A stretch of 64,000 nt of DNA, from the NCBI GenBank assembly GCA_003674045.1, contig PENC01000003.1, forward strand, positions 492,379-556,378, read 5' to 3'. The translations under genes and the position numbers were made by a program. The notes under the pieces are model-generated. The model saw nothing but the letters and a program-made list of their open reading frames with translations. It made no database searches and was not told the origin of the DNA. The DNA is from Streptomyces griseocarneus (GTDB lineage Bacteria; Actinomycetota; Actinomycetes; Streptomycetales; Streptomycetaceae). Shown in pieces: positions 24,629 to 33,325 of this stretch (positions are counted from its first letter, which is position 1; the number at the start of each line of letters is the position of its first letter).

Positions 24629-26182
24629 ATGACCGTTGCGAATGACTCCCGGGCCGCCCCGGACGAGCGCGGCGGTGCCGGCGGTGCGGCACCCCATGGA
24701 GTGCTGTTCTCCATGTGCCTGGCGGTGGCCCTGGTCACCGCCTCCATGGCCGCCCTCAACCTCGCTCTGCCCGACCTGGCCGTCAGCCTGTCCGCGTCCA
24801 TCACCTCGCTCACCTGGATCGTCGACGCATACGTGCTGGCACTGGCCGGACTCGTCCTTCCGCTGGGCGCCCTCGGCGACCGCGTCGGACGCCGAGCCGT
24901 GCTCCTCGCCGGTACGGTCGTATTCGGGGTTGCGTCCCTGGCCGCCTCGTACGCATCCGACACGACCGCTCTGATCGCCTGGCGAACGGCGATCGGGGTC
25001 GGAGCGGCCATGATCATGCCGGGCACGCTGTCCACGATCACGGCAGTCCTCCCCACGGAGCAGCGTCCGAAGGGCGTCGCCCTCTGGGCCGCCTGCTCGG
25101 CGGCCGGCGTCATTCTGGGGATGCTCGTCACAGGCGTGCTGCTGCGGTGGTTCAGCTGGAGGTCGGTCTTCGTCGCCGGCGCCGTGGGCGCACTGGGCGC
25201 CGCTCTCGCGGCCGTGTTCCTCGCCCCGGAGACGAAGGACGTGCACCAGCGCCGGTTCGACGCCGGGGGCGCGGTGTGCGCCGCGCTCGCGCCTGGAGCT
25301 CTTGTGTACGCGCTGATCGAGGGCAACGGGGGAGGCTGGGCCCAGCCGCGGGTCCTCGCGGCGCTGTCCGCCACGGTGCTGGCCACTGTCGCGTACGTGG
25401 TCCTCGGCCTGCGCACCGAGCATCCGCTCCTCGACCCGCGGCTCTTCCGCCGCGAGGGCTTCCGCGCCGGAGCGGTGACCATCGTCGTGCAGTTCATGGC
25501 GGTGTTCGGCTTCTACTTCGTCGGACTGCAGTACCTGCAGCTCATCCTCGGCTACAGCGCGTTGAAGTCCGCGGTCGCCCTGGTACCGGTGGCCCTGGTC
25601 ATCGTTCTCGCCTCGGAGACGACTCCCCGCCTGGCCGCTCGCCTCGGCGAGCGCACGGTCATGATCGGCGGGCTGCTGCTGCTCGCTTCCGGGCTGGTCG
25701 CCCTGTCCCTGCTCGGCACCGGCTCCGGCTACCTGCCCTTCCTCGGCGGCCTCGTCCTCGCCGGGCTCGGGATCGGTATGACGGGCGTCGTCGGCACCTC
25801 GGCGATCACCAGCTCCCTGACCCAGGACCAGCAAGGCGTCGCCTCGGCGATGAACGACGTCACCCGAGAGGTGGGCGCGGCCGTCGGTATCGCCCTCATG
25901 GGCTCGGTGTTCGGCAGCCGCTATCGCCTGGCGCTGCCCGACGTCTCCCGGCTTCCGCCGGCCGCCGCCGATGCCGTACGGCACTCACCGGTCGGCGGCC
26001 TCTACGTCGCCGACCGCCTTGGGCCCGAGGGCGCACCCCTCGCCGCGGCTGTCAAGGACGCGTTCACGAACGGCATGTCCGCGGCACTCAGCACGGTCGC
26101 GGTCGTCATCGTCGTCGCGGTCTGCTTCCTCCTGCGCGTCCCGAAGAAAAGGCAACCGACCCGACCGGCAGAGTCCCCATAA
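24629..26182 (+). CDS. MFS transporter, DHA2 (14-TM) drug-exporter type
   Basis: 517 residues with fourteen predicted helices. Motif A is in GALGDRVGRRAVLLAG and motif C-like glycines in WAACSAAGVILGMLVTGVLLRWFSWRSVF, typical of the QacA/EmrB drug:H+ antiporters. ATG 24629 starts a short hydrophilic N-terminus just before TM1. It faces away from the type III PKS operon and precedes the methyltransferase-like gene. It probably exports the pathway's lipid or a related hydrophobic compound. Confidence 0.88.
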   Translation: MTVANDSRAAPDERGGAGGAAPHGVLFSMCLAVALVTASMAALNLALPDLAVSLSASITSLTWIVDAYVLALAGLVLPLGALGDRVGRRAVLLAGTVVFGVASLAASYASDTTALIAWRTAIGVGAAMIMPGTLSTITAVLPTEQRPKGVALWAACSAAGVILGMLVTGVLLRWFSWRSVFVAGAVGALGAALAAVFLAPETKDVHQRRFDAGGAVCAALAPGALVYALIEGNGGGWAQPRVLAALSATVLATVAYVVLGLRTEHPLLDPRLFRREGFRAGAVTIVVQFMAVFGFYFVGLQYLQLILGYSALKSAVALVPVALVIVLASETTPRLAARLGERTVMIGGLLLLASGLVALSLLGTGSGYLPFLGGLVLAGLGIGMTGVVGTSAITSSLTQDQQGVASAMNDVTREVGAAVGIALMGSVFGSRYRLALPDVSRLPPAAADAVRHSPVGGLYVADRLGPEGAPLAAAVKDAFTNGMSAALSTVAVVIVVAVCFLLRVPKKRQPTRPAESP

Positions 26183-26262
26183 CCCGAATGACGCGTCTCG
26201 ACGAGACGCACACGCAAGGCCCCCCGCACCAGCGCCCTTTCGCATGAAAGGTGATTCGAGGC

Positions 26263-26388
26263 ATGAAGGACATGCGCTCTACCGTTTGCCGCGCGCAAGG
26301 AACATGCACGTCTTGCCGTCCGTGGGAGACGGAGATCTCCCAGGGAGCCGCCGACCGGACCGCCGGAACCGGCGCACGCCGCAGCTGA
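26263..26388 (+). CDS. Possible small ORF between MFS and methyltransferase genes
   Basis: A 41-codon frame starting ATG 26263 after a purine-rich stretch (GAAAGG...GAGG). The protein begins MKDMRSTVCRAQGTCTSCRP and has three cysteines. No family is recognised. It may be a real small protein, a translational leader for the methyltransferase, or chance. Confidence 0.25.
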   Translation: MKDMRSTVCRAQGTCTSCRPWETEISQGAADRTAGTGARRS

Positions 26389-26435
26389 AGCACACCGAGC
26401 ACACCAGTCAGCACATCAGGAAGGAAGACCCCACC

Positions 26436-26972
26436 GTGACTCATCCGGGCACCCTCGGCCTGCCCGCAGGCCTGGCGCTTCTCATGGCAGCCATCGTCGG
26501 TGAGCGGCTGCTCGAACTCGTGGTGGCCCAACGGCACGCACGCTGGGCCACCGCCCGCGGAGGCGTGGAGTACGGCCGGAGCCATTACCCGGTGATGGTC
26601 GTGCTCCACATCGCACTCATCGTCGGCACCCTCACCGAAGTCGCCCTCACGCACCGCACGTTCCTTCCCGCGGTGGGCTGGCCCGCCCTGGCGGGGGTGG
26701 CGCTGACCAACGCCGCCCGCTGGTGGTGCATCCGCTCGCTCGGCCCCCACTGGAACACCCGCGTCATCATCGTGCCTGGCCTGCCCCTGGTCAGCAGTGG
26801 CCCCTACCGCTGGGTGCGCCACCCCAACTATGTCATCGTGATCGCGGAAGGCATCGCGCTGCCGCTGGTCTACGACGCCTGGATGACAGCGCTCCTCTTC
26901 ACCCTCGCCAACGCGGCCCTGCTCACCGTACGCATGCGGGTGGAGAACAAGGCGCTGGCACTGGTGGCTTGA
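26436..26972 (+). CDS. Isoprenylcysteine carboxyl methyltransferase-like membrane enzyme
   Basis: 178 residues with about four to five membrane helices. The C-terminal AdoMet/metal signature GPYRWVRHPNYVIVIAEG followed by a MRVENKAL-type end is typical of the ICMT/PEMT family. The start is GTG 26436 with AGGAAGGAAG upstream. In S. griseus a protein of this family (SrsB) O-methylates an alkylresorcinol made by the type III PKS SrsA. The same pairing here supports methylation of a phenolic lipid in the membrane. Confidence 0.85.
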   Translation: MTHPGTLGLPAGLALLMAAIVGERLLELVVAQRHARWATARGGVEYGRSHYPVMVVLHIALIVGTLTEVALTHRTFLPAVGWPALAGVALTNAARWWCIRSLGPHWNTRVIIVPGLPLVSSGPYRWVRHPNYVIVIAEGIALPLVYDAWMTALLFTLANAALLTVRMRVENKALALVA

Positions 26973-27476
26973 CACAGCCACTGAGCCGGTCGGCCTTGGG
27001 CGGTGCGGCGGCCGGGCGCACGAGGTCATCGTGCCGTTCACCGTCGTCGAGCCGCCTTCGTGGCCGTCGCTGCCGCACCCCGGCCGGGCACGCGTCGTCG
27101 GCCGGGGTCGTGGGCATGCACCGGCCTCCCGCCGGTGCTGCCGGCCGTGCTGTACGGCGACATCAACCGCCAGTAGCACCTGCGCCTGTGCATCGCTCTG
27201 CCGGACCCCGGTGCGTTTGGCGCGGTCGCCCGGGTGGGCGAGCTCTATCACCAGGGGCTGCTGCGGACCGTGCGGCACAAGACCTCGTGCCCCGAGACGG
27301 GCCGGTGGGGCCCGGGATGCGTGTGGGAGGCGGCCGAGACGGTCTTCCGCCCAGGGCGGCAGCCCGGCTCCCGATTCCCGCCGTCAACCTTTTGGCAATC
27401 TTTCGCCAACCTCTGCCTGAAAGCTTGCTCTCGGTCGACGACCTTGTCGGTCGGCAGGAATGCAAGGAGGTGTCCC
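26973..27476. other. Intergenic region upstream of the secreted beta-helix protein
   Basis: About 500 bp with no gene I can support. Open frames here lack family resemblance and one contains an in-frame stop, so decayed coding sequence is possible. The last 120 bp are AT-richer and should contain the promoter of the gene at 27477. Confidence 0.4.
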
Positions 27477-29078
27477 ATGGCGAGGGACGGAATGCGTATA
27501 TCGAGGCGTCAGGCGGTGTCGGCCGCGGTGGCCGCCGCGGCGCTGGCCGGTGGTCTGGGTCTCGGTCTGGGGCAGCCGCACGCGACGGCTGCCACGGCCG
27601 GCGCGACCGGGAAGAGCACGGGAGGCCAGGGCCGCGCCGCGGCGTCCACTCCTACAGGCGGCACGTGGCTGGCCATGAAGAACGGCCGTCTGGAGTACGG
27701 GCACGACGCACAGGGCAACCGGATCCCCGACTACTCCTACGCCGGGTACGAGGGCGGCGGTGTGCCGCTGCCGAAGGCACCCGCCAAGGTGACCGTCCCG
27801 GCCCCCGGCGGCGGGGACGCCACCGCGACCGTGCAGGCGGCGATCGACAAGGTCTCCGCGCTGCCGCAGGGTGCCGACGGCATCCGGGGCGCGGTCCAGC
27901 TCTCGCCCGGGAAGTACCACATCGCCGGACAGCTGCACATCGGCGCGAGCGGCGTGATCCTGCGCGGCGCGGGCAAGGACTCCACGGTGCTCGTGGCGGA
28001 CCAGCCGTCGGTGCGCACCCTGGTGACCCTCGGCGACAAGTCCCGCTACACCCCCGTCGGCACCGCACAGCCGGTGACCGACGACTACGTCCCCGTCGGC
28101 GGCACGACGCTGACACTGGCCGGCACCGCCGGGCTCAAGGCCGGGGACGAGGTCGTCGTCGAGCGGCCGACCACTCAGGCATGGATCGACGCCCTCGGCA
28201 TGACCGATGCGTGGACACCCAACTGGAGCCTGCGCTCGGAGCGCCGGATCACCGCTGTCAACGGCGACAAGGTCACCCTCGACATTCCGCTGACGACGGC
28301 GCTGGAGAAGCAGTACACGCAGGCCACGGTGTACCGCTACACCTTCCCGCGCATCGACCATGTCGGCCTCGAGAACCTCTCCCTCGACGGCCAGGCCATG
28401 ACAGGCGACCCCGACTACGCCAAGGCCTTCTACAACGCCGCCCCGTGGGAGTTCAACGCCGTCCAGGACTCCTGGATCTCCGATGTCACCTGGCGCCACT
28501 TCGGCGGCAGCGGCCAGACCGCGCTCGGCCCGCAGAGCCGCCGCGTCTCCGTGCTGCGCACCCAGGCACTGGACTTCGCCACCACCGACTCCTCGGCCCG
28601 TTCGGAGGCGTATCTGCTCCAGGGCCAGCAGAACCTGGTCCAGGACTGCGCCGTCACCGCATCCATGATCCACGCATTCTCCACCTACGGCCGTCAGTCC
28701 GGGCCCAACGTCTTCTCCCACTGCACGGCGACCCTGGTGGACAAGACCTACGACGCGGGCGGCCACGAGCGCTGGGGCAGCGGCACCCTCTACGACAACG
28801 TGACCCTCGACGGCTCCCTGCTGCTCGTCGACAACGGCAGCCGCGGCAGCGGCCACGGCTGGTCCGACGCCAACAGCACCGCCTACAACTGCACCACGCA
28901 GCAGTACATGGCCCAGGAGCCCCCGACCGCCCACAACTGGGCCATCGGCTGCACCGGAACCCTCATGAGCGGCAGCGACGGCCAGATCGAGTCCAACGGC
29001 AAGCACGTCCTGCCCGACAGCCTCTACGACCAGCAGCTCCAGGACCGCGGAGCCTCCGCGCGGACCGCAGGCCACTGA
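27477..29078 (+). CDS. Secreted right-handed beta-helix (pectate lyase-like) protein
   Basis: 533 residues. The N-terminus has a twin-arginine signal (RISRRQAVSAA then an Ala-rich hydrophobic run), implying folded export by Tat. The body shows parallel beta-helix features: GAVQLSPGKYHIAG, VILRGAGKDSTVLV, and repeated turns around HVGLENLSLDG and VQDSWISDVTWRHFGG, as in pectate-lyase-superfamily proteins. AAGGAGG sets ATG 27477. Substrate unknown; probably an extracellular polysaccharide lyase or glycosidase. A strong terminator follows. Confidence 0.85.
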   Translation: MARDGMRISRRQAVSAAVAAAALAGGLGLGLGQPHATAATAGATGKSTGGQGRAAASTPTGGTWLAMKNGRLEYGHDAQGNRIPDYSYAGYEGGGVPLPKAPAKVTVPAPGGGDATATVQAAIDKVSALPQGADGIRGAVQLSPGKYHIAGQLHIGASGVILRGAGKDSTVLVADQPSVRTLVTLGDKSRYTPVGTAQPVTDDYVPVGGTTLTLAGTAGLKAGDEVVVERPTTQAWIDALGMTDAWTPNWSLRSERRITAVNGDKVTLDIPLTTALEKQYTQATVYRYTFPRIDHVGLENLSLDGQAMTGDPDYAKAFYNAAPWEFNAVQDSWISDVTWRHFGGSGQTALGPQSRRVSVLRTQALDFATTDSSARSEAYLLQGQQNLVQDCAVTASMIHAFSTYGRQSGPNVFSHCTATLVDKTYDAGGHERWGSGTLYDNVTLDGSLLLVDNGSRGSGHGWSDANSTAYNCTTQQYMAQEPPTAHNWAIGCTGTLMSGSDGQIESNGKHVLPDSLYDQQLQDRGASARTAGH

Positions 29079-29096
29079 CACCCGTCACAGCAATCC

Positions 29097-29138
29097 CGTG
29101 CAGCGGCCGCAGGGCACCCGCCCTGCGGCCGCTGCACG
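29097..29138 (+). terminator. Strong hairpin terminator
   Basis: Perfect 18-bp stem (29097-29114 with 29121-29138; core GCGGCCGCAGGG) and a CACCCG loop, 19 bp after the stop of the beta-helix gene. No U-run follows, as is usual in Streptomyces. Confidence 0.8.
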
Positions 29139-29366
29139 TTACGGGATGAAACGGGACGGCCGAGCGCGGAGACGGTGTCTTCTGTCGTCGAGGCCCCGAG
29201 CCGCCTTCGATCGCTGACCGCCACGGCAGCGCGTGCTGTGAACGGTGACGGGGATTCACCATGTGCGACGTACACCATGCACGGCTCCGACAACGGCTGC
29301 CGGTGAACGGGTCTGAATATTTGTACGCCGACAGGTGGCCGGGTTACAGGCGATGGGGCGGCGCGT

Positions 29367-30278
29367 TCACGCGGTTGGTGGTGCGAACAGCGCCTGGACG
29401 GTTTCGGTGGCCAGGTCGCGCAGCCAGGTGTGGGCACGGTCGTCGTCGTAGCGTTGGTGCCACAGCAGGTACAGCGGGACGTCGGGCATCGGGACCGGCA
29501 GCGGCAGCGTGATCAGGCCGAGTCGGTCACGGGCCGTGCGGGTGACCGCGTCGGGAAGGGTGACCGCCAGGTCGGTGTCGAGGGCGAGGCACAGCGCGGT
29601 CGCGGCGAAGGGTCCGGAGGCCACGACGCGGCGCTCGTGGCCGTGTGCGGCCAGGGCGTCGTCGACCGGGTCGCGCAGGCGTCCGCGCCGTGAGACGGCG
29701 AGGTGTTCGGCGGCGGCGTAGCGCTCGATGCTCAGCGGGCGTTCGGTGAGCGGGTGGCCGGGGCGGACGGCGACGACGAGCCGGTCGCGGCCGACGAGGC
29801 GGTGGCGGATGTCGGAGTGCGTCGACGGGCTGGAGCTGGATTCGAGGTCGACCTCGCCCCGGCGCAGTTCGGGGGTGTCCGTGCCGGGTTCGGCGGGCAG
29901 GCGCAGCTGGACCTTGGGGGCCTGGCGGTGCGCGGCGGCGATCAGGGGCGTGCCGCAGACGGCGGTCAGGGTGTCGTGCCAGCGCACGGTGAACACCCGC
30001 TCCAGCGTCGCCAGGTCGAACTCCTGCTCTGCGGAGAGGAGGTGGTGGGCCTGCTGCACGAGGGTGTGGACCTGGGCGCGCATGGCCAGCGCGCGAGTGG
30101 TGGGGACCATGCTGCGGCCGCTGCGGACCAGGATCTGGTCACCGGTGGCCTTGCGGATGCGGCCCAGGGAGCGGCTCATCGCCGGTGCGGTGACATGGAG
30201 CCGGGCCGCGGCGCCGGCGACACTGCCCTCTTCCAGCAGTGCGTCCAGGGCCGTGAGCAGGTTCAGGTCCAGTTGCAT
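29367..30278 (-). CDS. LysR-family transcriptional regulator
   Basis: 303 residues. The N-terminal HTH is clear (LNLLTALDALLEEGSVAGAAARLHVTAPAMSRSLGRIRKATGD), followed by an effector domain ending in LYLLWHQRYDDDRAHTWLRDL, typical of the PcpR/NodD-like subgroup. ATG 30278 gives the normal start MQLDLNLL. It is divergent from the inositol-phosphatase-like and dinucleotide-binding genes and probably controls them through the 115-bp spacer. Confidence 0.92.
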   Translation of the reverse strand: MQLDLNLLTALDALLEEGSVAGAAARLHVTAPAMSRSLGRIRKATGDQILVRSGRSMVPTTRALAMRAQVHTLVQQAHHLLSAEQEFDLATLERVFTVRWHDTLTAVCGTPLIAAAHRQAPKVQLRLPAEPGTDTPELRRGEVDLESSSSPSTHSDIRHRLVGRDRLVVAVRPGHPLTERPLSIERYAAAEHLAVSRRGRLRDPVDDALAAHGHERRVVASGPFAATALCLALDTDLAVTLPDAVTRTARDRLGLITLPLPVPMPDVPLYLLWHQRYDDDRAHTWLRDLATETVQALFAPPTA

Positions 30279-30393
30279 GAGAGTAACTCTATAGATGAAA
30301 AGCATGCACTTGTGATCAATCGTCAGGGGACCTACTTTCGAAGCGCGGGAGCCGGACAAGCCGCCCCGCACCGACCGGATCCAGGGAGCCGCC

Positions 30394-31206
30394 ATGAGCA
30401 CAGCCCTGCCTTTCGACGCCGGCACGACGCTCATGTCCGAGGTGACGGCCGCAGTGAAGGACGCCGGCTCGACGCTGCGCGACCGCTGCACCCCGCACGC
30501 CCGGGGCGTGAGCCTGGACGAGGTCGTCGACGAGATCCACGCCAACGACGACGCGGTCCTCGGCGTCCTGCGCGAGCCGCTGCTGCGGGCCCGCCAAGGA
30601 TCCGAGTGGGCCGAGGACGAGCTGGCCGGCGGCGCGCTCCCGCCCGGGGAGTGGTGGGTCGTCGACCCCGCTGAGGGCAACATCAACCACGTCCACGCCA
30701 TACCCGAATGGGCCGTCACCGCCACCCTGGTCCGCGACAACCAGCCCGTCCTCACCGTCGTCCATCTGCCGCTGACCGGCGACACCTACACCGCCGTCGC
30801 CGGCGGCGGCGCCCGCCTCGGTGACCGACCCCTGAAGGTGTCCGCCAAGACCGACCTGGGTGCCGCGCTCGTCGGCACCGGCCAGGCCAGGCCCGGGGAG
30901 GACGAGGACACCTTCCGGCGGATCGGCGAGTCGGTCACCGCCATGCTGGTCGACGGACTGGTCGTGCGCGTGTCCGTTCCCGCGACGATGCAGCTCATCC
31001 ATGTCGCCGCCGGGCGTATGGACGCGTTCTGGCAGTTCTCCGACGTCCGCTCCGGGCTCGTCGCCGGTGCCCTGCTGGTCGCCGAGGCCGGAGGCACTGT
31101 CACCGACCTGGCGGGCGAACCCTGGACCACGGCCAGCCGAGACTTCCTGGCCGCCGCTCCCGGCGTCCATGCCGCCGCAATGGACGTCCTGTCGCCGATC
31201 GCCTGA
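30394..31206 (+). CDS. Inositol monophosphatase-family protein with altered metal motif
   Basis: 270 residues with the IMPase fold: an N-terminal helical region, a WVVDPAEGNINHVHA segment where family members have WxIDPLDGTxNF, and a C-terminal VSVPATMQLIHVAAGRMDAFWQF...GLVAGALLVAEAGGTVTDL. The DPxDG motif is changed (second Asp is Glu, GT is GN), so metal binding or substrate may differ. It is the first gene of a probable two-gene operon, divergent from LysR. Likely a phosphatase of unknown small-molecule substrate. Confidence 0.78.
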   Translation: MSTALPFDAGTTLMSEVTAAVKDAGSTLRDRCTPHARGVSLDEVVDEIHANDDAVLGVLREPLLRARQGSEWAEDELAGGALPPGEWWVVDPAEGNINHVHAIPEWAVTATLVRDNQPVLTVVHLPLTGDTYTAVAGGGARLGDRPLKVSAKTDLGAALVGTGQARPGEDEDTFRRIGESVTAMLVDGLVVRVSVPATMQLIHVAAGRMDAFWQFSDVRSGLVAGALLVAEAGGTVTDLAGEPWTTASRDFLAAAPGVHAAAMDVLSPIA

Positions 31207-31263
31207 CCGCACAGCGGCCCGCGCCCCGTTCGTCCCGCCCGACACCGCAAGGAGCATCACCGT

Positions 31264-31905
31264 ATGACCCGCATCGGCATCCTGGGCGCCGGCCGCGTCG
31301 GCGCCAACCTCGGCGGCAAGCTTGCCTCGGCCGGGCACCACGTCACTCTCGGAGTACGGAATCCGGAAGAGGAGACCGCGACGCCCGCCGACGGCCTCGG
31401 CCCCTCCTTCGCCGCCCAGCGCACCACCGCCCGCACCGCGGACATCGTGATCAACGCGACGCCCGGCGACACTGCTCTGGACCGCCTCGTCGGCCTGCGC
31501 GCCGAACTCGCCGGGAAGATCCTCGTCGACGTCTCCAACGCCACCCACGACGCCGCCGACGGCCTGCCCGGTGATCTGTGCTACCCCAACAGCAGCCTCG
31601 CCGAGCAGTTGCAGGCCGCCCTCCCCGACACCCGGGTGGTCAAGACCCTCAACACCATGCTGTTCATGGTCATGACCGCCCCCGAAACCCTGGCCACCCC
31701 GCCCACCGTCTACCTCTCGGGCAACGACGAGGGTGCGAAGAAGACCGTCACCGGCCTGCTCGGTGACCTGGGCTGGCAGCCCGCATGGATCGAGGACCTC
31801 GGCGACATCACCACGGCCCGGGCCACCGAAGCCATGATCCTGGTGGTGCCCCACATCCTGCGGCGTCACGGCTACCAGCCCTTCGCGGTCTCCCTGACCC
31901 GCTGA
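31264..31905 (+). CDS. NADPH-dependent F420 reductase-like dinucleotide-binding protein
   Basis: 213 residues. A Rossmann motif sits at the N-terminus (IGILGAGRVGANLGGKLASAGHHVTLGVRNP), with ATPGDTALD and DVSNATHD further on. This is the NADP_Rossmann/F420-dependent oxidoreductase family (PF03807). The second half, VVKTLNTMLFMVMTAPETL, is common in family members that act with LysR regulators in Streptomyces. It probably reduces or senses a redox cofactor. GGAGCATC is the likely ribosome site. Confidence 0.85.
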   Translation: MTRIGILGAGRVGANLGGKLASAGHHVTLGVRNPEEETATPADGLGPSFAAQRTTARTADIVINATPGDTALDRLVGLRAELAGKILVDVSNATHDAADGLPGDLCYPNSSLAEQLQAALPDTRVVKTLNTMLFMVMTAPETLATPPTVYLSGNDEGAKKTVTGLLGDLGWQPAWIEDLGDITTARATEAMILVVPHILRRHGYQPFAVSLTR

Positions 31906-31978
31906 CCGGTCAGGGGAGGGGGGAGGGACTCCCCACGGCCCCAGCGCCCGACCACGACCTCCTCGCTGTGGGAGCCGC

Positions 31979-32989
31979 TCAGCGGATTGCCTTCAGCACC
32001 TCGGCGGTGGTGGTTCTCGCACCGGTGAGTCGGCGCAGCGTGGGCATGAGCCGCTTCGCCTGGGGCGCGGTCACGACCGGCCTGGCCGCGACCGCGCGGG
32101 CGAGCGCGGCCCTCGCGCTCGACCACGCCCGCCACCGCCGGACCCACGACCGCCTCGCCGGCGAGATCGTGGCCCTCGCCCATCTCAACCAGCAGCGCCT
32201 GCTGTTCGGGGCTTCGGCCGACGCCCTGGCCGCCACTGCAGTCGCCCGCCGGACGACCGTACCGAGCTGGCACATCCCGCCCGGCGGCGGGGCCGGCACC
32301 GGCCCGTCGGCCGCCGAGATGCGCATGCTGGCACTGAGCAAGGTCACCGTCTCCGTCCTCGCGGACGCGGCCGTTTTCCGGTGCCGCACGGCATGCGGCG
32401 CCCTCGGCTTCTTCAGGGAGCACCGGCTGATCGACTATCAGGCCCTGACCACGGCCTTTCTGTCCTCAGGTGGTGACAACCGGCTCATCCTGCTCGACGC
32501 CGCCTGGTCGATGGTCACGTCACCGGCGCGGACCACCTGCCACCGGACGAGGAATCCGAACGCGACAACTGGACACGCCTCTTCCGCACCAGGGAACGCC
32601 TCCTGCACGCCGAGCTCACCTCGGCCCTGCACAACGACGGCCAGGGCGAGCCCGTCCGCTTCGCATCCTGGAACGCCCGGACCGAGCTGGCTCAGCGCCT
32701 CGCCGAAGCCCACGCCTCTCGCACCACGGCCGAGGCCCTGCGCGACGCCTGGCACGCTCCGGATGTCCCGGCCCCTGCCCGCCCCCTGCTTCGTGACCTG
32801 TACCGGCTCCACTGCCTGGAGCAGACGGCACCCCACACCGGCTGGTACCTCGCACACGGACTGCTCACGCCGCAGCAGGTCCTCGCGCTGCCTGAGCGGA
32901 TCAACGAGATCTGCCGCCACCTCGTTCCTCACGCCGAAGCCCTGACCGAACTGATGGACATCCCGACCGAGTTCCTCACCGTTCGCTGA
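31979..32989 (+). pseudogene. Acyl-CoA oxidase remnant (N-terminus lost, frameshifted)
   Basis: The frame to about 32519 encodes recognisable acyl-CoA oxidase sequence (ACGALGFFREHRLIDYQAL, GGDNRLILLDAAWSM). The homologous continuation (TGADHLPPDEESERDNW...) is in another frame and ends ...LMDIPTEFLTVR at 32989. At the join the sequence reads ATGGTCACGTCACCGGC; a tandem GTCAC duplication (5 bp) explains the shift, because removing one copy restores the frame. The FAD-binding N-terminal part, about half the protein, is absent. It is therefore a decayed fragment. Confidence 0.8.
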
Positions 32990-33325
32990 CGGTCGGGCCC
33001 GGCTTCCCACATTCCCCACCAGAACACTCGCACCGCCAACAAGATTGAACCCAAAGCGTTTCGGATCAATAGGTCTCATCGACGGTGAATCACAGGCCAT
33101 CTCGACACCAGCCTGAAGGCATGGGATAGTCCAAGACGAACCTTTCTTGAACAGATGTAGACGCCATCGCGGGAATACGAACGTCCACGTCCAGGAAGCC
33201 GAACACACTCGCCCGGCATCAAGGAGGCCTGTTCGCAACGCTTTTGGTCCCCTGCATCGTGGCCGGTCGCAGCCCTCCTGGAGCGCACCCGCGCAGGCCC
33301 GCGAATAAGCTTCAAGGAGCACGAG
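32990..33325. other. Non-coding region upstream of the ligase-ALDH operon
   Basis: About 335 bp, noticeably AT-richer than the surroundings. There is no gene or strong hairpin. It should contain the promoter for the long operon beginning at 33326. I cannot assign -10 or -35 boxes with confidence. Confidence 0.5.

Noticed and set aside
26263..26388. The 41-codon ORF as a RiPP precursor.
   Set aside because: No modifying enzyme is nearby and its cysteines are not in a leader-core layout; kept only as a low-confidence ORF.
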